Assembly (NCBI RefSeq): GCF_025345565.1
Contig: NZ_CP054475.1
Span: 1,135,501 to 1,199,500 of the forward strand
Direction of reading: 5' to 3'
Length of the DNA stretch: 64,000 nt
From: Thalassolituus hydrocarboniclasticus
Lineage (GTDB): Bacteria > Pseudomonadota > Gammaproteobacteria > Pseudomonadales > Oceanobacteraceae
Under the pieces are notes generated by a model, which did no database searches, had not been told where the DNA came from, and saw only the letters and a program-made list of their open reading frames with translations. Below are positions 15,274 through 23,761 of this stretch, one piece after another. The position numbers and the translations under genes were made by a program. Position 1 is the first letter of the stretch. Every line of letters starts with the position of its first letter.

Positions 15274-16770
15274 TCAGCTGCCTGCCTTCTTCATTACCGC
15301 TACAAACATACAGTCACAGTCATCTTCCGGTGCGCCGAGCATTTGCTGGCTTTGCAGGCTGAAGGCCGGGTTGGCCTGCAGGAAGGCGCTGACGATGTCT
15401 TCATTTTCGCTTACCTGCCAGCTGCAGGTGGCGTATACCAGTATGCCGTCGGGGCGTACGGCCGGGGCGGCCTGGGTCAGAATATTGCGCTGAATCTGTT
15501 GCAGTTCGTTGCTGTCGGCGCTGTTAAAACGCCAGCGCGCATCGGGGTTGCGGCGCCAGGTGCCGGCGGAGCTGCAGGGGGCGTCGACCAGAACTTTGTC
15601 GAAACCCTGCTGGCGGGCAATTTCCTGTGGCAGACGCAGTGGTGCTGCGGCATCCCACAAAAACGTCCGCACATTGCGCGCACCGGCGCGGCTGGCGCGG
15701 CGTTTTAATTCGTCCAGTTTGTGCTGGTGCAGGTCGGTGGCGACGACGGCGCCTTTGTTGTTCATCTTCGCTGCCAGAGCGAGGGTTTTGCCGCCGGCAC
15801 CGGCACAGGCATCCCAGATTTTATCGCCGGGGCGGGCAGCCAGTGCGGCGGCAATCTGCTGGCTGGCCAGATCCTGAATTTCGATCACGCCGTTACGGTA
15901 CAGCTCGCTGCTGTTGACGCCGCGGCCACCGCTGGCGCAGAGGTGGTCGTCACGCAGCTGGGCGCTGACGCCTTCTTCCTGCAGGCGCAGCTGCAGGGCT
16001 TTCAGGTCCCGTGAATCGGCCGCTAATTCGTTCAGGCGCAGGTCGTTGATGCGTAACCACAGCGGCGGGAAGCCATTCTGCATCTGCAGGAAACGCTGCA
16101 GGTCGCTGTCTGACCACTGGCTGCGTTTGGCGCGCTGTTGCAGCAGCGGCAGAAAGGACGGACGCACGCCGTGCCAGAGCAGGGCAAGCGGGGATAACGG
16201 TTTGGCTTTTACCTGATGTTCAATATTGGCGAACAGGTGGGCGCGTTGTTCGTCCTGGCGCACCATGCGTACGAAATTCCAGGGCTGCAGGCTGCGCAGC
16301 TGAATCCAGTACCAGAACGCGCTGGGGTGCATGGTGTCGGCGGCGGCCGGCTGCCATTGCTCATCCCAGCTTTGCCAGTCGTGCTCCGCGGCATGGCTGG
16401 CACTGACGCCGTTGCGTTCATTCAGCATATCTTCCAGTGCACAGGCCAGTTGCTGAAAGCGCAGGGCGCTGAACATGGCTTCGCTCAGGGTGCGGCTGTT
16501 GTCGGCGCTGTCGGCCTGGCGCGGTGCGCGCAGCTGGCCACGCAGCCAGCGGTCAAGCGGCGGTTTTACCGCCTGTGACTGCCATTGTGACCAGAGCTGG
16601 ATAATACGGGCTTCGTCACCGCTGCCGCGGCGGCCGTTAGCTGAACCTGAAGCGGCGCGGCTCTGGCGTTGTTTTTGCGGCGGGCGCGAACTCTGGCTTT
16701 TGGCCGGGCGTTGTTTGCTTTTTCCGAAGGTGGAGCCGGAATTTTTGGCCGGGCCATGAGATTTGCGCAT
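15274..16770 (-). CDS. RsmB/RsmF (NOP2/Sun)-family rRNA m5C methyltransferase
   Basis: A 498-residue enzyme. Residues 1-50 are basic and low-complexity, likely an RNA-binding tail. The central part has the helical N-terminal region of the family, and the Rossmann methyltransferase core starts at D-A-C-A-G-A-G-G-K-T (about 320-329). The two hallmark cysteines are present: D-A-P-C-S (Cys399, motif IV) and Y-A-T-C-S (Cys449, motif VI), the releasing and nucleophilic residues of m5C RNA methyltransferases. It is expected to methylate a cytosine in 16S rRNA, using S-adenosylmethionine. It is longer at the N-terminus than usual, and which rRNA position it modifies cannot be told. Confidence 0.88.
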   Translation of the reverse strand: MRKSHGPAKNSGSTFGKSKQRPAKSQSSRPPQKQRQSRAASGSANGRRGSGDEARIIQLWSQWQSQAVKPPLDRWLRGQLRAPRQADSADNSRTLSEAMFSALRFQQLACALEDMLNERNGVSASHAAEHDWQSWDEQWQPAAADTMHPSAFWYWIQLRSLQPWNFVRMVRQDEQRAHLFANIEHQVKAKPLSPLALLWHGVRPSFLPLLQQRAKRSQWSDSDLQRFLQMQNGFPPLWLRINDLRLNELAADSRDLKALQLRLQEEGVSAQLRDDHLCASGGRGVNSSELYRNGVIEIQDLASQQIAAALAARPGDKIWDACAGAGGKTLALAAKMNNKGAVVATDLHQHKLDELKRRASRAGARNVRTFLWDAAAPLRLPQEIARQQGFDKVLVDAPCSSAGTWRRNPDARWRFNSADSNELQQIQRNILTQAAPAVRPDGILVYATCSWQVSENEDIVSAFLQANPAFSLQSQQMLGAPEDDCDCMFVAVMKKAGS

Positions 16771-16902
16771 AGAGAGTATCTGCCGTTGCGGAGCGAAAGG
16801 GGCCTTAGATACGGAAAAGCCGGGAGTGTGACCAGTTAAAAGAGTTTATAGACGAGAGGATTTTGATTCTTTTTGACTATCGGTTGCCGCAACTCCCCGG
16901 AT

Positions 16903-17919
16903 TCAGGCACTTTGCCGGTATTGCGAGGGTGATACGCCGGACCAGGCTTTGAAGGCCTTGGCGAAGTTACTGGCGTCGCTGTAGCCCAGTTGCTCGGCGA
17001 TCAGGTCGATGGCCAGGTCTTCCTGCTTTAACAGACGCTGGGCGTGGCGGTAACGGACATCGTCTTTCAGCTGCTGAAAACTGCTGCTGTCGGCCTTGAG
17101 TTTGCGGTTAAGAGTGGCGGCTGACATACAGAGCATGGAGGCGACATGCTCAACGGTGGGCATATCCTGCAGCCGGTCGTTAAGGATTTCCCGTACTTTG
17201 CCCGTCACTGAACTGCTTTGGGTCAGGCTGGTGAGGGCAGTCTGCAGTTGTTGCTCGGCCAGGGTTTCCAGCTCCGGGTTAAAAAAGGGCAGCGGGTGCT
17301 CCAGCGCATCGGCCGGCCAGGTCAGGCTGTTATCGCGTTGCTCTCCGATCACGCTGCAATGCGGCAGGGTGCTTTGTCCGGTGAGGCTGGCGGGGCAGGT
17401 GAGATGAATGCAGCTTTCAGCGTCGCGTCCGTAGTTGCCGACCAGGGTGCGGCAGATGGTTTCAACGCTGCTGAGAAAGGCCAGGGTGATAAAGGGGCCG
17501 GCAACCGGATTATCAAAACGCGGGGTAATGGTGAGGTGGCGGTGATGTTCGCTGCTGGCGCGGGCGATTTCGAAAATCTGGGCGCGGGTTTCAACATAGC
17601 GCATCACTTTTAACGCCGCATCGCCCATGGTGGCACTGTACTGCGCGGCGTAGCCCAGAGCGCCGTGCTTGGACAGGGTCATGCGCTTGCCGTATTCCAG
17701 CGCGATGCCGAGGTCATTGGTCAGGCGGCAGAAGCGTTCAATAACCTTCAGGCAGGATTCATGGCCAACGGGCACACCGGGCTGAAACAGAATCTGTTCC
17801 GGCAGGCCTGAATCGATCAGCAGGTCGGCAGCGGAAATACCGCGCTCAAAGGCCAGTTCGGTCAGCAGAATCAGATAGTCTGAGGAAATACTGTAGGCGC
17901 CGGTGCCGATGGTCTTCAT
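16903..17919 (-). CDS. AraC-family regulator (OruR/ArgR-like with Arabinose_bd domain)
   Basis: A 338-residue regulator. The N-terminal two thirds match the Arabinose_bd-type ligand domain seen in Pseudomonas OruR-like proteins, and the C-terminal about 100 residues carry two helix-turn-helix units: the V-E-H-V-A-S-M-L-C-M-S stretch and I-A-E-Q-L-G-Y-S-D-A-S-N-F-A-K-A-F-K, ending in G-V-S-P-S-Q-Y-R. It is divergent from the COG3687-type gene at 18217, its likely target by position. The ligand is unknown. Confidence 0.88.
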   Translation of the reverse strand: MKTIGTGAYSISSDYLILLTELAFERGISAADLLIDSGLPEQILFQPGVPVGHESCLKVIERFCRLTNDLGIALEYGKRMTLSKHGALGYAAQYSATMGDAALKVMRYVETRAQIFEIARASSEHHRHLTITPRFDNPVAGPFITLAFLSSVETICRTLVGNYGRDAESCIHLTCPASLTGQSTLPHCSVIGEQRDNSLTWPADALEHPLPFFNPELETLAEQQLQTALTSLTQSSSVTGKVREILNDRLQDMPTVEHVASMLCMSAATLNRKLKADSSSFQQLKDDVRYRHAQRLLKQEDLAIDLIAEQLGYSDASNFAKAFKAWSGVSPSQYRQSA

Positions 17920-18216
17920 ACCTGGTGTTATGCCTGTTCGTTGTTATTGGCTTGTTACGGTTGCTGCGTAATACACCCGGACTGCGTTTTGCGCTTTTTG
18001 CACTGGAGACTGCAAGCTTATCACCGGGGGGCAGCAGCCGGAGTATGTCATAGTGCGGAGCATGTCAGAATGTCTTATCTGGCCACTGTTAACCGGTTTT
18101 AACTGACAACGACGCTGTATCCGGTTACAGCAAGAACCTGTTGGCAGCCTCCCCCGATTCGTCGCGTTACAGGCTCTGGTTGCCGGCAGTAATATGTTTA
18201 TCCCTGGAGTAACACC

Positions 18217-19062
18217 ATGACTGAGCACAACAATAAATCGCAGTCGGTAGAGATTAAACCACGGCGTATGGCGTTCGATACCGCCGCCCCGATGCGTAAA
18301 TATACCTTTAAAGATAACTCACTGGTCAGCACGTTCTTTTACTCACTGTCGGCGTTATTTCCGGATGGTGAGCGCTTTTTTATTCACTCGGTGCGTAATT
18401 ATCAGAACGAAATCAAAGACCCGGTATTGCTGGCACAGATCCGCGGTTTTATTGGTCAGGAAGCGCATCATGGCCATTCCCATGAAGGTCTGAACAATAC
18501 CATCGACCAGATGGGCTTTCCGATGCACGAAATTACCGGCCGGTTGCAGAAACGCATCGCCATGCTCAAGCGCACACTGGGCCGTGGCCGCCAGCTGGCA
18601 CTCACGGTCGCGATGGAGCATTTCACCGCCTCCATGGCCGAGTTTCTGCTGAAAAACCCGGAAATTCTTGATGACGTTGATCCGACGATCCGCCAGATGC
18701 TGATCTGGCACGCGGTGGAAGAAATCGAGCACAAGGCAGTGGCCTTTGATATTTACCGCCTGAAAGTGAATAACGAAAAACTGCGCAAACGCGTGATGTT
18801 TATTTCCATTATCGGCCTGTTCTCTCGTCTGGCGTATTACCAGTTCCTGATGCTGAAAGCCGACCGTCATTTCCCCAGCCTGCGTGAGTGGATTGACGCG
18901 ACAAAATTCTTCTGGGGTAAAAAAGGCATTCTGCGTGACAACCTGAAGTCGATGCGTCTGTTCTTTCAGGATGGCTTCCATCCGTGGGATATTGACCAGC
19001 ATGACCTGATCGACGGCTGGCAGGAACGCTTCCCAGATATTGCTGCTCTGCAGATGAACTGA
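18217..19062 (+). CDS. predicted metal-dependent hydrolase (COG3687/PF10118 type)
   Basis: A 281-residue protein matching the Metal_hydrol family: F-P-x-G-E-R-F-F near residue 50, I-G-Q-E-A-H-H-G-H-S-H-E-G-L-N (about 88-101), and later W-H-A-V-E-E-I-E-H-K-A-V-A-F-D. These His/Glu clusters are typical of a ferritin-like di-metal site, so an oxygenase or hydrolase role is possible; the family is biochemically poorly defined. Good ribosome site GGAG 7 bases upstream. Divergent from the AraC regulator, which probably controls it. A strong terminator follows. Confidence 0.85.
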   Translation: MTEHNNKSQSVEIKPRRMAFDTAAPMRKYTFKDNSLVSTFFYSLSALFPDGERFFIHSVRNYQNEIKDPVLLAQIRGFIGQEAHHGHSHEGLNNTIDQMGFPMHEITGRLQKRIAMLKRTLGRGRQLALTVAMEHFTASMAEFLLKNPEILDDVDPTIRQMLIWHAVEEIEHKAVAFDIYRLKVNNEKLRKRVMFISIIGLFSRLAYYQFLMLKADRHFPSLREWIDATKFFWGKKGILRDNLKSMRLFFQDGFHPWDIDQHDLIDGWQERFPDIAALQMN

Positions 19063-19114
19063 CGTTTATCCTGAGCGGCCTGGCCTTTGCCGTTCAGTCT
19101 GCAGAGGGTAACGA

Positions 19115-19150
19115 AAGCCTGAATATCCGCTGCGGATATTCAGGCTTTTT
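19115..19150 (+). terminator. intrinsic terminator
   Basis: Near-perfect stem of about 15 bp (from 19115, mirrored up to 19146) with a very short loop, then five Ts. Confidence 0.85.
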
Positions 19151-19294
19151 CGTATACGGGCCGTGCTGTTGTGAAAAGCGGAGCAGGGCTACAGGCTCAG
19201 CAAAGAGCCTGAACCGGCTTTACAGTTTTTGACACAGGCGACAAAAAGGGTGTTTTTGTGCATAATAGCCCGCCTTAATTTAAGGGTAATGCTT

Positions 19295-19864
19295 ATGTCC
19301 ATCGAACAAAGTCTGCTGCAGCGCGCGGCTAATCAGTGTGAGCTGTGTACTTCTGCCAACGATCTTTCCCCTTTTCTGGTGCCGCCGCACAGCCAGCTGA
19401 CTGTTGATAGCGGTGTTGTTCTCTGCGCGACCTGCAAAACCCAGGTTGAAGGCGGTGAGCCGGATGCTAACCACTGGCGTTGCCTGAATGACAGCATGTG
19501 GAGCCAGGTGCCGGCGGTACAGGTGCTGGCTTACCGTATGCTGAAGCGTCTGTCGGCCGAGCCGTGGGCGCAGGATCTGCTGGATGTGATGTATATGGAA
19601 GAAGACACCCGCAAGTGGGCAGAAACCAGTGCCGCAGCAGCCGATGATGACCGTGAACCAACCCGCGACAGCAACGGTGCTGTATTGCAGGCCGGTGATA
19701 ACGTCACCCTGATCAAAGACCTGGATGTAAAAGGCGCTAACTTTACTGCCAAGCGCGGCACCATGGTGCGTGGTATCGGCCTGACCGATAACCCGGAGCA
19801 TATTGAAGGCCGGGTAAACGGTACGCGTATTGTGATTATCAGTGCTTACACCAAAAAAGCCTGA
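19295..19864 (+). CDS. yjdM: PhnA/YjdM-family zinc-ribbon protein
   Basis: A 189-residue protein with the N-terminal PhnA zinc ribbon (C-E-L-C ... C-A-T-C, about residues 14-47) and the C-terminal PhnA beta domain with D-S-N-G, G-D-x-V-x-L-I-K-D-L-x-V-K-G and I-E-G-R-V-N-G. Despite the old name, family members are not phosphonoacetate hydrolases, and the role of YjdM is unclear. The ATG at 19295 has TAAGGGT upstream; an upstream in-frame start at 19229 is less likely because it begins in the promoter region. Monocistronic, with terminators on both sides. Confidence 0.88.
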   Translation: MSIEQSLLQRAANQCELCTSANDLSPFLVPPHSQLTVDSGVVLCATCKTQVEGGEPDANHWRCLNDSMWSQVPAVQVLAYRMLKRLSAEPWAQDLLDVMYMEEDTRKWAETSAAAADDDREPTRDSNGAVLQAGDNVTLIKDLDVKGANFTAKRGTMVRGIGLTDNPEHIEGRVNGTRIVIISAYTKKA

Positions 19865-19884
19865 GTTACGAAATGGATCGTCTC

Positions 19885-19911
19885 AAAAGCCGGATTTATT
19901 CCGGCTTTTTT
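19885..19911 (+). terminator. intrinsic terminator after yjdM
   Basis: A 10-bp stem AAAAGCCGGA/TCCGGCTTTT with a short T/A loop, running into a T-run; an A-run on the left makes it usable in both directions. Confidence 0.85.
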
Positions 19912-19981
19912 GTGGCCGTTATTCAGGCTATGGTGATGGACTTTACGCACAGTCAGACAGTATCTGATACAGGGAGTATGT

Positions 19982-20338
19982 ATGCAGGAAAAATTAAATT
20001 ACGTCGAATTTTCCAGCCGCGATCTGGCGGCCAGTAAAGCCTTTTTTCAGCAGGTTTTTGGCTGGGCGTTTCAGGACTACGGCCCGGAATACTGTGCTTT
20101 TTTTGCAGCCGAAGCCGGACTGGATGGTGGTTTTTATCTGGACTCTGAAAAAGCGCCGGCCGCCGGTGCATTATTGGTGCTTTATTCTGCGCAGCTGGAA
20201 AACTGTCTGGCGCGGGTGGAAGCGGCTGGCGGGCAAATAACAAAGGCGGTATTCAGCTTTCCCGGTGGCCGGCGTTTCCATTTTTCTGAGCCCGGTGGCA
20301 ATGAGCTGGCGGTCTGGTCGGATAAAGCAGCGGAATAA
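19982..20338 (+). CDS. VOC-family (glyoxalase/bleomycin-resistance fold) protein
   Basis: A 118-residue, single-domain protein with the beta-alpha-beta-beta-beta VOC pattern: V-E-F-S-S-R-D-L near the start, F-F-Q-Q-V-F-G-W, G-G-F-Y-L-D, and a C-terminal F-S-E-P-G-G-N-E-L-A-V-W strand whose glutamate lies at the usual metal-ligand site. Members include dioxygenases, lyases and binding proteins; substrate is not predictable here. GGGAG precedes the ATG. About 110 bases separate it from tpm, with no obvious terminator between. Confidence 0.82.
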   Translation: MQEKLNYVEFSSRDLAASKAFFQQVFGWAFQDYGPEYCAFFAAEAGLDGGFYLDSEKAPAAGALLVLYSAQLENCLARVEAAGGQITKAVFSFPGGRRFHFSEPGGNELAVWSDKAAE

Positions 20339-20448
20339 GCAGACCGGCAGAGGCGACCAGAGTCGGATTGGAATAAGCATGTCTGATCGGTTATAAACAA
20401 CCTTTGCGCCGTATTACCGGCGTGTTGAGATTGGCAGATGGGGTATTT

Positions 20449-21123
20449 ATGCACAGCGAATTCTGGCACGACAAATGGTCAAAAAAAGAGATTGGTTTTC
20501 ACCTCGATGAGGTGAATAAAGTGCTGCTGAAATACTGGCCGGATATGCATCTGGCCGCAGGCAGCAAAGTGTTGTTGCCTCTGTGTGGGAAAACCCTGGA
20601 TCTGTTCTGGTTGCGCGAAGCTGGCTACTGCGTTGTTGGTATTGAGCTGAGTGAAATTGCGCTGGATGAACTGGCCGCTCAGTTGACCGCAGAACTGGAT
20701 ATAGCCATTGAAAAAAACCGTGAAGGCGAGCAGGTGTTTTATCGTGGCGAGGGCGTATTGCTGATTGCCGGTGATTTCTTTAACGTCAGCCGGGAATTGC
20801 TGCAGCGTGAACTGGGTGGCGATATTGATGCGGTGTATGACCGTGCGGCGCTGGTGGCGTTACCGGAAAGTATGCGCCGGCAATACAGTCAGCATCTGCA
20901 TGCACTCAGTAACGGTGCACCGCAGATGCTGGTAACCCTCGATTATGATCAGAATCTGATGGATGGCCCGCCCTTTGCGCTCAGTGACGCCGAAGTACAT
21001 GCTCACTACGATGCGTTGTATACGCTGACATTGACGGAAGAGAGGGAGCTGATTGAGCAGGAGCCACGCTTTAAGGCCCGTGGCCTGACATCCTTTAAGC
21101 AGCGGCTGTATTTTTTACGCTGA
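20449..21123 (+). CDS. tpm: thiopurine S-methyltransferase
   Basis: A 224-residue S-adenosylmethionine-dependent enzyme of the TPMT family, seen from F-W-H-D-K-W near the N-terminus, the glycine-containing L-L-P-L-C-G-K-T-L-D-L-F-W-L segment that binds SAM, V-V-G-I-E-L-S-E-I-A, and A-V-Y-D-R-A-A-L-V-A-L-P. Bacterial Tpm methylates thiopurines and, in several Pseudomonas, selenium and tellurium oxyanions to volatile products. The ATG at 20449 with GATGGGG upstream aligns with the family start; the frame extends further upstream without a ribosome site. Confidence 0.9.
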   Translation: MHSEFWHDKWSKKEIGFHLDEVNKVLLKYWPDMHLAAGSKVLLPLCGKTLDLFWLREAGYCVVGIELSEIALDELAAQLTAELDIAIEKNREGEQVFYRGEGVLLIAGDFFNVSRELLQRELGGDIDAVYDRAALVALPESMRRQYSQHLHALSNGAPQMLVTLDYDQNLMDGPPFALSDAEVHAHYDALYTLTLTEERELIEQEPRFKARGLTSFKQRLYFLR

Positions 21124-21149
21124 GTGCGGATGCCGGGCTGTGGCGGAGC

Positions 21150-21890
21150 TTATACGGCTCCGCCAGTCTCAACCGCCAGAACACAAATCCCGCCGCTTTG
21201 CGGGTAGTGCCAGATCACATTAATATCCCAGAACCGCACACCATAACGACGCTCCGGATCGGGCTGCTGATAGGCCGGTTTGGGGTCCTGAGCCAGGCAC
21301 TGTTCAATCAGTGCTGCCACGTCTTCCCCCAGTCTTTGTGCCTGTTGCTGTGCTGCCGCCAATGCGTCTGGCTGCCAGCTGACGCTGACGGTGGCCGGTG
21401 CCTCACTGGCGATGCCATTGTGGGCGCCTTCAATGCTGTCGGCGTAGGGCACATAGGGTTTGATATCGATGATCGGCGTGCCGTCGAGCAGATCGACACC
21501 GGATACCCAGAGTCGTGTACCTTCCACTTTTTCCAGCCTGACCACCGACTGGCCAATGCCATTAGGGCGGTGGGTACTGCGCGTGGCAAATACACCTAAT
21601 TTTTCATTACCACCCAGACGCGGTGGCCGTACCCGCAGCCGCGGTGCCGCAGGATCGTCGGCCGGTGCCTGATGAAACTGGAACAGCAGCCAGATATGAC
21701 TGACCTGTTCCAGACCAAGCAGTGCTTCCGGCTGATTGTAAGGTGGCAGCAGCTCAATTACCGCCCGTGCAGCAGGCGCCAGTTGTGGCTGGCGTGGAAT
21801 GGCAAACTTTTCAGCAAACGGTGTACGTGCAATAGCAACTGGCTGCACGCTGGTAGGGCTGATTGCAGAATTTATGGCTGCGGGAGTCAT
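21150..21890 (-). CDS. trmO: tRNA N6-threonylcarbamoyladenosine37 methyltransferase TrmO
   Basis: A 246-residue protein with the TrmO (YaeB/TsaA) beta-barrel motifs: F-x-x-K-F-A-I-P-R-Q early, then R-P-P-R-L-G-G-N-E-K-L-G-V-F-A-T-R-S-T-H-R-P-N-G-I-G, and D-I-K-P-Y-V-P-Y-A-D. TrmO methylates the N6 of t6A at position 37 of ANN-decoding tRNAs with SAM, slightly improving decoding. It converges on tpm with 26 bases between stops. The ribosome site is weak. Confidence 0.9.
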   Translation of the reverse strand: MTPAAINSAISPTSVQPVAIARTPFAEKFAIPRQPQLAPAARAVIELLPPYNQPEALLGLEQVSHIWLLFQFHQAPADDPAAPRLRVRPPRLGGNEKLGVFATRSTHRPNGIGQSVVRLEKVEGTRLWVSGVDLLDGTPIIDIKPYVPYADSIEGAHNGIASEAPATVSVSWQPDALAAAQQQAQRLGEDVAALIEQCLAQDPKPAYQQPDPERRYGVRFWDINVIWHYPQSGGICVLAVETGGAV

Positions 21891-22031
21891 AGCGGATCAT
21901 TCCGGCAAAAGCGGCAGTATACCTGTGGTCGGTTCGCGCATACGACCCCGTGTTGGTTTTGTGCAGAGCTTGTGCTGGCGTTGCGCCGACCCTGCAACGA
22001 GGAACAGGTTCCGTGGGTGACTTTTCAATAC

Positions 22032-22047
22032 TGAACACCGGTGTTCA
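22032..22047. promoter_or_regulatory. 16-bp perfect palindrome upstream of fadL
   Basis: TGAACACC/GGTGTTCA lies between the divergent trmO and fadL genes, about 190 bases before the fadL start. It has the size and symmetry of a dimeric repressor operator (TetR/GntR type). The cognate regulator is unknown; a fatty-acid-responsive protein would fit the neighbour. Confidence 0.45.
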
Positions 22048-22234
22048 AAAAAGTCATTTGAAGCCTAATTTGTTTCAATAAGTTACCTAATGATTACCAT
22101 CTGATACAAATTGGCCGTTTTTGTGCTGGCATACTGCCGCCGCATTCGACGAACAGTAATAAATCCGTCGGTTATTCCGCCTGTGGGGTCCTCCTGACCG
22201 GGCGGTTCACATAGCGTTTCAGCAAGGTGTTCAG

Positions 22235-23668
22235 ATGTTCAATAAACCATCCGTTCTGGCGGTTGCCGTAGCGGCAGCTTCCCTGTTCAGCGCCGGTGTT
22301 CAGGCTTCCGGTTTTAAAATTAATGAGCAAAGCGCCAGTGGCGCCGGCCGTGCCTTTGCCGGTAGCGCAGCGGTTGCTAACGATGCTTCTGTGGTGTTCT
22401 TTAACCCGGCCGGTATGAGTCGTCTTGAGCGCTCCCAGGCCAGCTTTGGTTTTACCTATCTGCAGCTGGAAGGCAGCTTTGACGGTGTGCGCACCAACCC
22501 GACTGGTATGGTGACCAGCGATACTGCTGAAGCCGGTGTGTATAACGACGGTGGCGATTTTATGCCGGATAAAGTCATTCCGTTTGGCTACATTGTGCAC
22601 AAACTGGACGATAAAGCCGCGGTTGGTCTGGGTATTTTCGCCCCATTCGGTACCGCAACCGATTACAAAAGCGGCTCTCTGGCCGGCGGTTTTGCCGATG
22701 AGACCCAGCTGTCTGCCATCGATATTCAGCCAACCTTCTCTTATCAGCTGAGCGACACCCTGTCGTTCGGTGTGGGTATCGATATCGTTTACGCTCAGGG
22801 CCTGCTGAGCAAAGAACTGGACCTGGTGCCTTTCGGCGCCCCTGGTGCTACCGACCCTCAGTACAAAGGCTACGAAAACAAGTTTGAAGTAAAAGGCGAT
22901 GATATCGGTTATGGCTGGAACTTCGGCGTAATGTGGGATGCCAGCCAGGCAACCACCCTGGGCTTTGCTTACCGCTCTGAGATCGACTTTGATCTGGAAG
23001 GTAAGTCTGAGTTTAAGCAGTCCGAGGGCGTTTTGGGTTATGCCGATCCCGATGGTGCAACTGGCCCTATTCCGCCGGGTGCTTACCCGGTTGATGGTAA
23101 TACCGGTAAAGTTGATAAGCAGGACTCCCGTGTACCTCTGACCGGCCCGCGCTCTGCGACTTTCAGCATTGCCCATCAGTTTGATGACCGTCTGCAGCTG
23201 CTGGCGGGTGCGACCTGGACTGACTGGTCTTCGTTCAAATACTTCGACGTGATTGCCACCAAGTCCGGCATCATCGATGACCTGAGTGGTCTGGGTGAAA
23301 ACTACATCGGTCATATCGTTGAGAAATGGCATGACACCTGGTCTTACTCGGTGGGTGCTGAGTACAGCCTGAATCAGGACTGGACCCTGCGTACCGGTTA
23401 CGCCTTTGACGCTTCTCCGGTTAAAGACGAGCACCGTACTGCGCGTGTACCGGATAACGACCGTCAGTGGCTGACTGCAGGTACCACCTACAACCTGAAC
23501 GACAGCTGGAGCTTTGATGCGGCCGTGGCGTACCTGTTTATCGATAAATCCAAGATCGACGAGTACAACTACGATCTGGACGATGATCAGAAAGGCGCAG
23601 ACAACCTGAAAGGTGAGTTCGATGTGAATGCACTGGGTCTGTCGTTCCAGGCGAACTACCGCATGTAA
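22235..23668 (+). CDS. fadL: FadL/TodX-family outer-membrane hydrocarbon/fatty-acid transporter
   Basis: A 477-residue outer-membrane protein with a signal peptide (cut near G-V-Q-A-S) and the FadL signature at the mature N-terminus, the hatch region: S-G-F-K-I-N-E-Q-S-A-S-G-x-G-R-A-F-A-G, followed by F-F-N-P-A-G-M-S-R-L. The remainder alternates polar and hydrophobic residues as a 14-strand barrel and ends N-Y-R-M. FadL proteins let long-chain fatty acids or hydrocarbons diffuse laterally into the outer membrane. Monocistronic, with an upstream palindrome and a strong terminator. Confidence 0.92.
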   Translation: MFNKPSVLAVAVAAASLFSAGVQASGFKINEQSASGAGRAFAGSAAVANDASVVFFNPAGMSRLERSQASFGFTYLQLEGSFDGVRTNPTGMVTSDTAEAGVYNDGGDFMPDKVIPFGYIVHKLDDKAAVGLGIFAPFGTATDYKSGSLAGGFADETQLSAIDIQPTFSYQLSDTLSFGVGIDIVYAQGLLSKELDLVPFGAPGATDPQYKGYENKFEVKGDDIGYGWNFGVMWDASQATTLGFAYRSEIDFDLEGKSEFKQSEGVLGYADPDGATGPIPPGAYPVDGNTGKVDKQDSRVPLTGPRSATFSIAHQFDDRLQLLAGATWTDWSSFKYFDVIATKSGIIDDLSGLGENYIGHIVEKWHDTWSYSVGAEYSLNQDWTLRTGYAFDASPVKDEHRTARVPDNDRQWLTAGTTYNLNDSWSFDAAVAYLFIDKSKIDEYNYDLDDDQKGADNLKGEFDVNALGLSFQANYRM

Positions 23669-23707
23669 TAAACGAGGCTGTTAAGCTGTCTTAACAAATG
23701 CCTGAAG

Positions 23708-23742
23708 AAAAAGCCCGTATGGAACTCCATACGGGCTTTTTT
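23708..23742 (+). terminator. bidirectional terminator between fadL and ccoG
   Basis: Stem of about 13 bp (AAGCCCGTATGGA and its complement) flanked by A-run and T-run; serves the convergent fadL and ccoG genes. Confidence 0.88.
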
Positions 23743-23761
23743 GTGGGCGTTGATCAGGCGC

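Noticed and set aside
19229-19266. TTGACA near 19229 with CATAAT at 19261 as the yjdM promoter
   Set aside because: Spacing of 26 bases is too long for a standard promoter.
22172-23434. Long minus-strand open frame antisense to fadL
   Set aside because: The plus strand encodes a clear FadL along its full length; the antisense frame has no family features.
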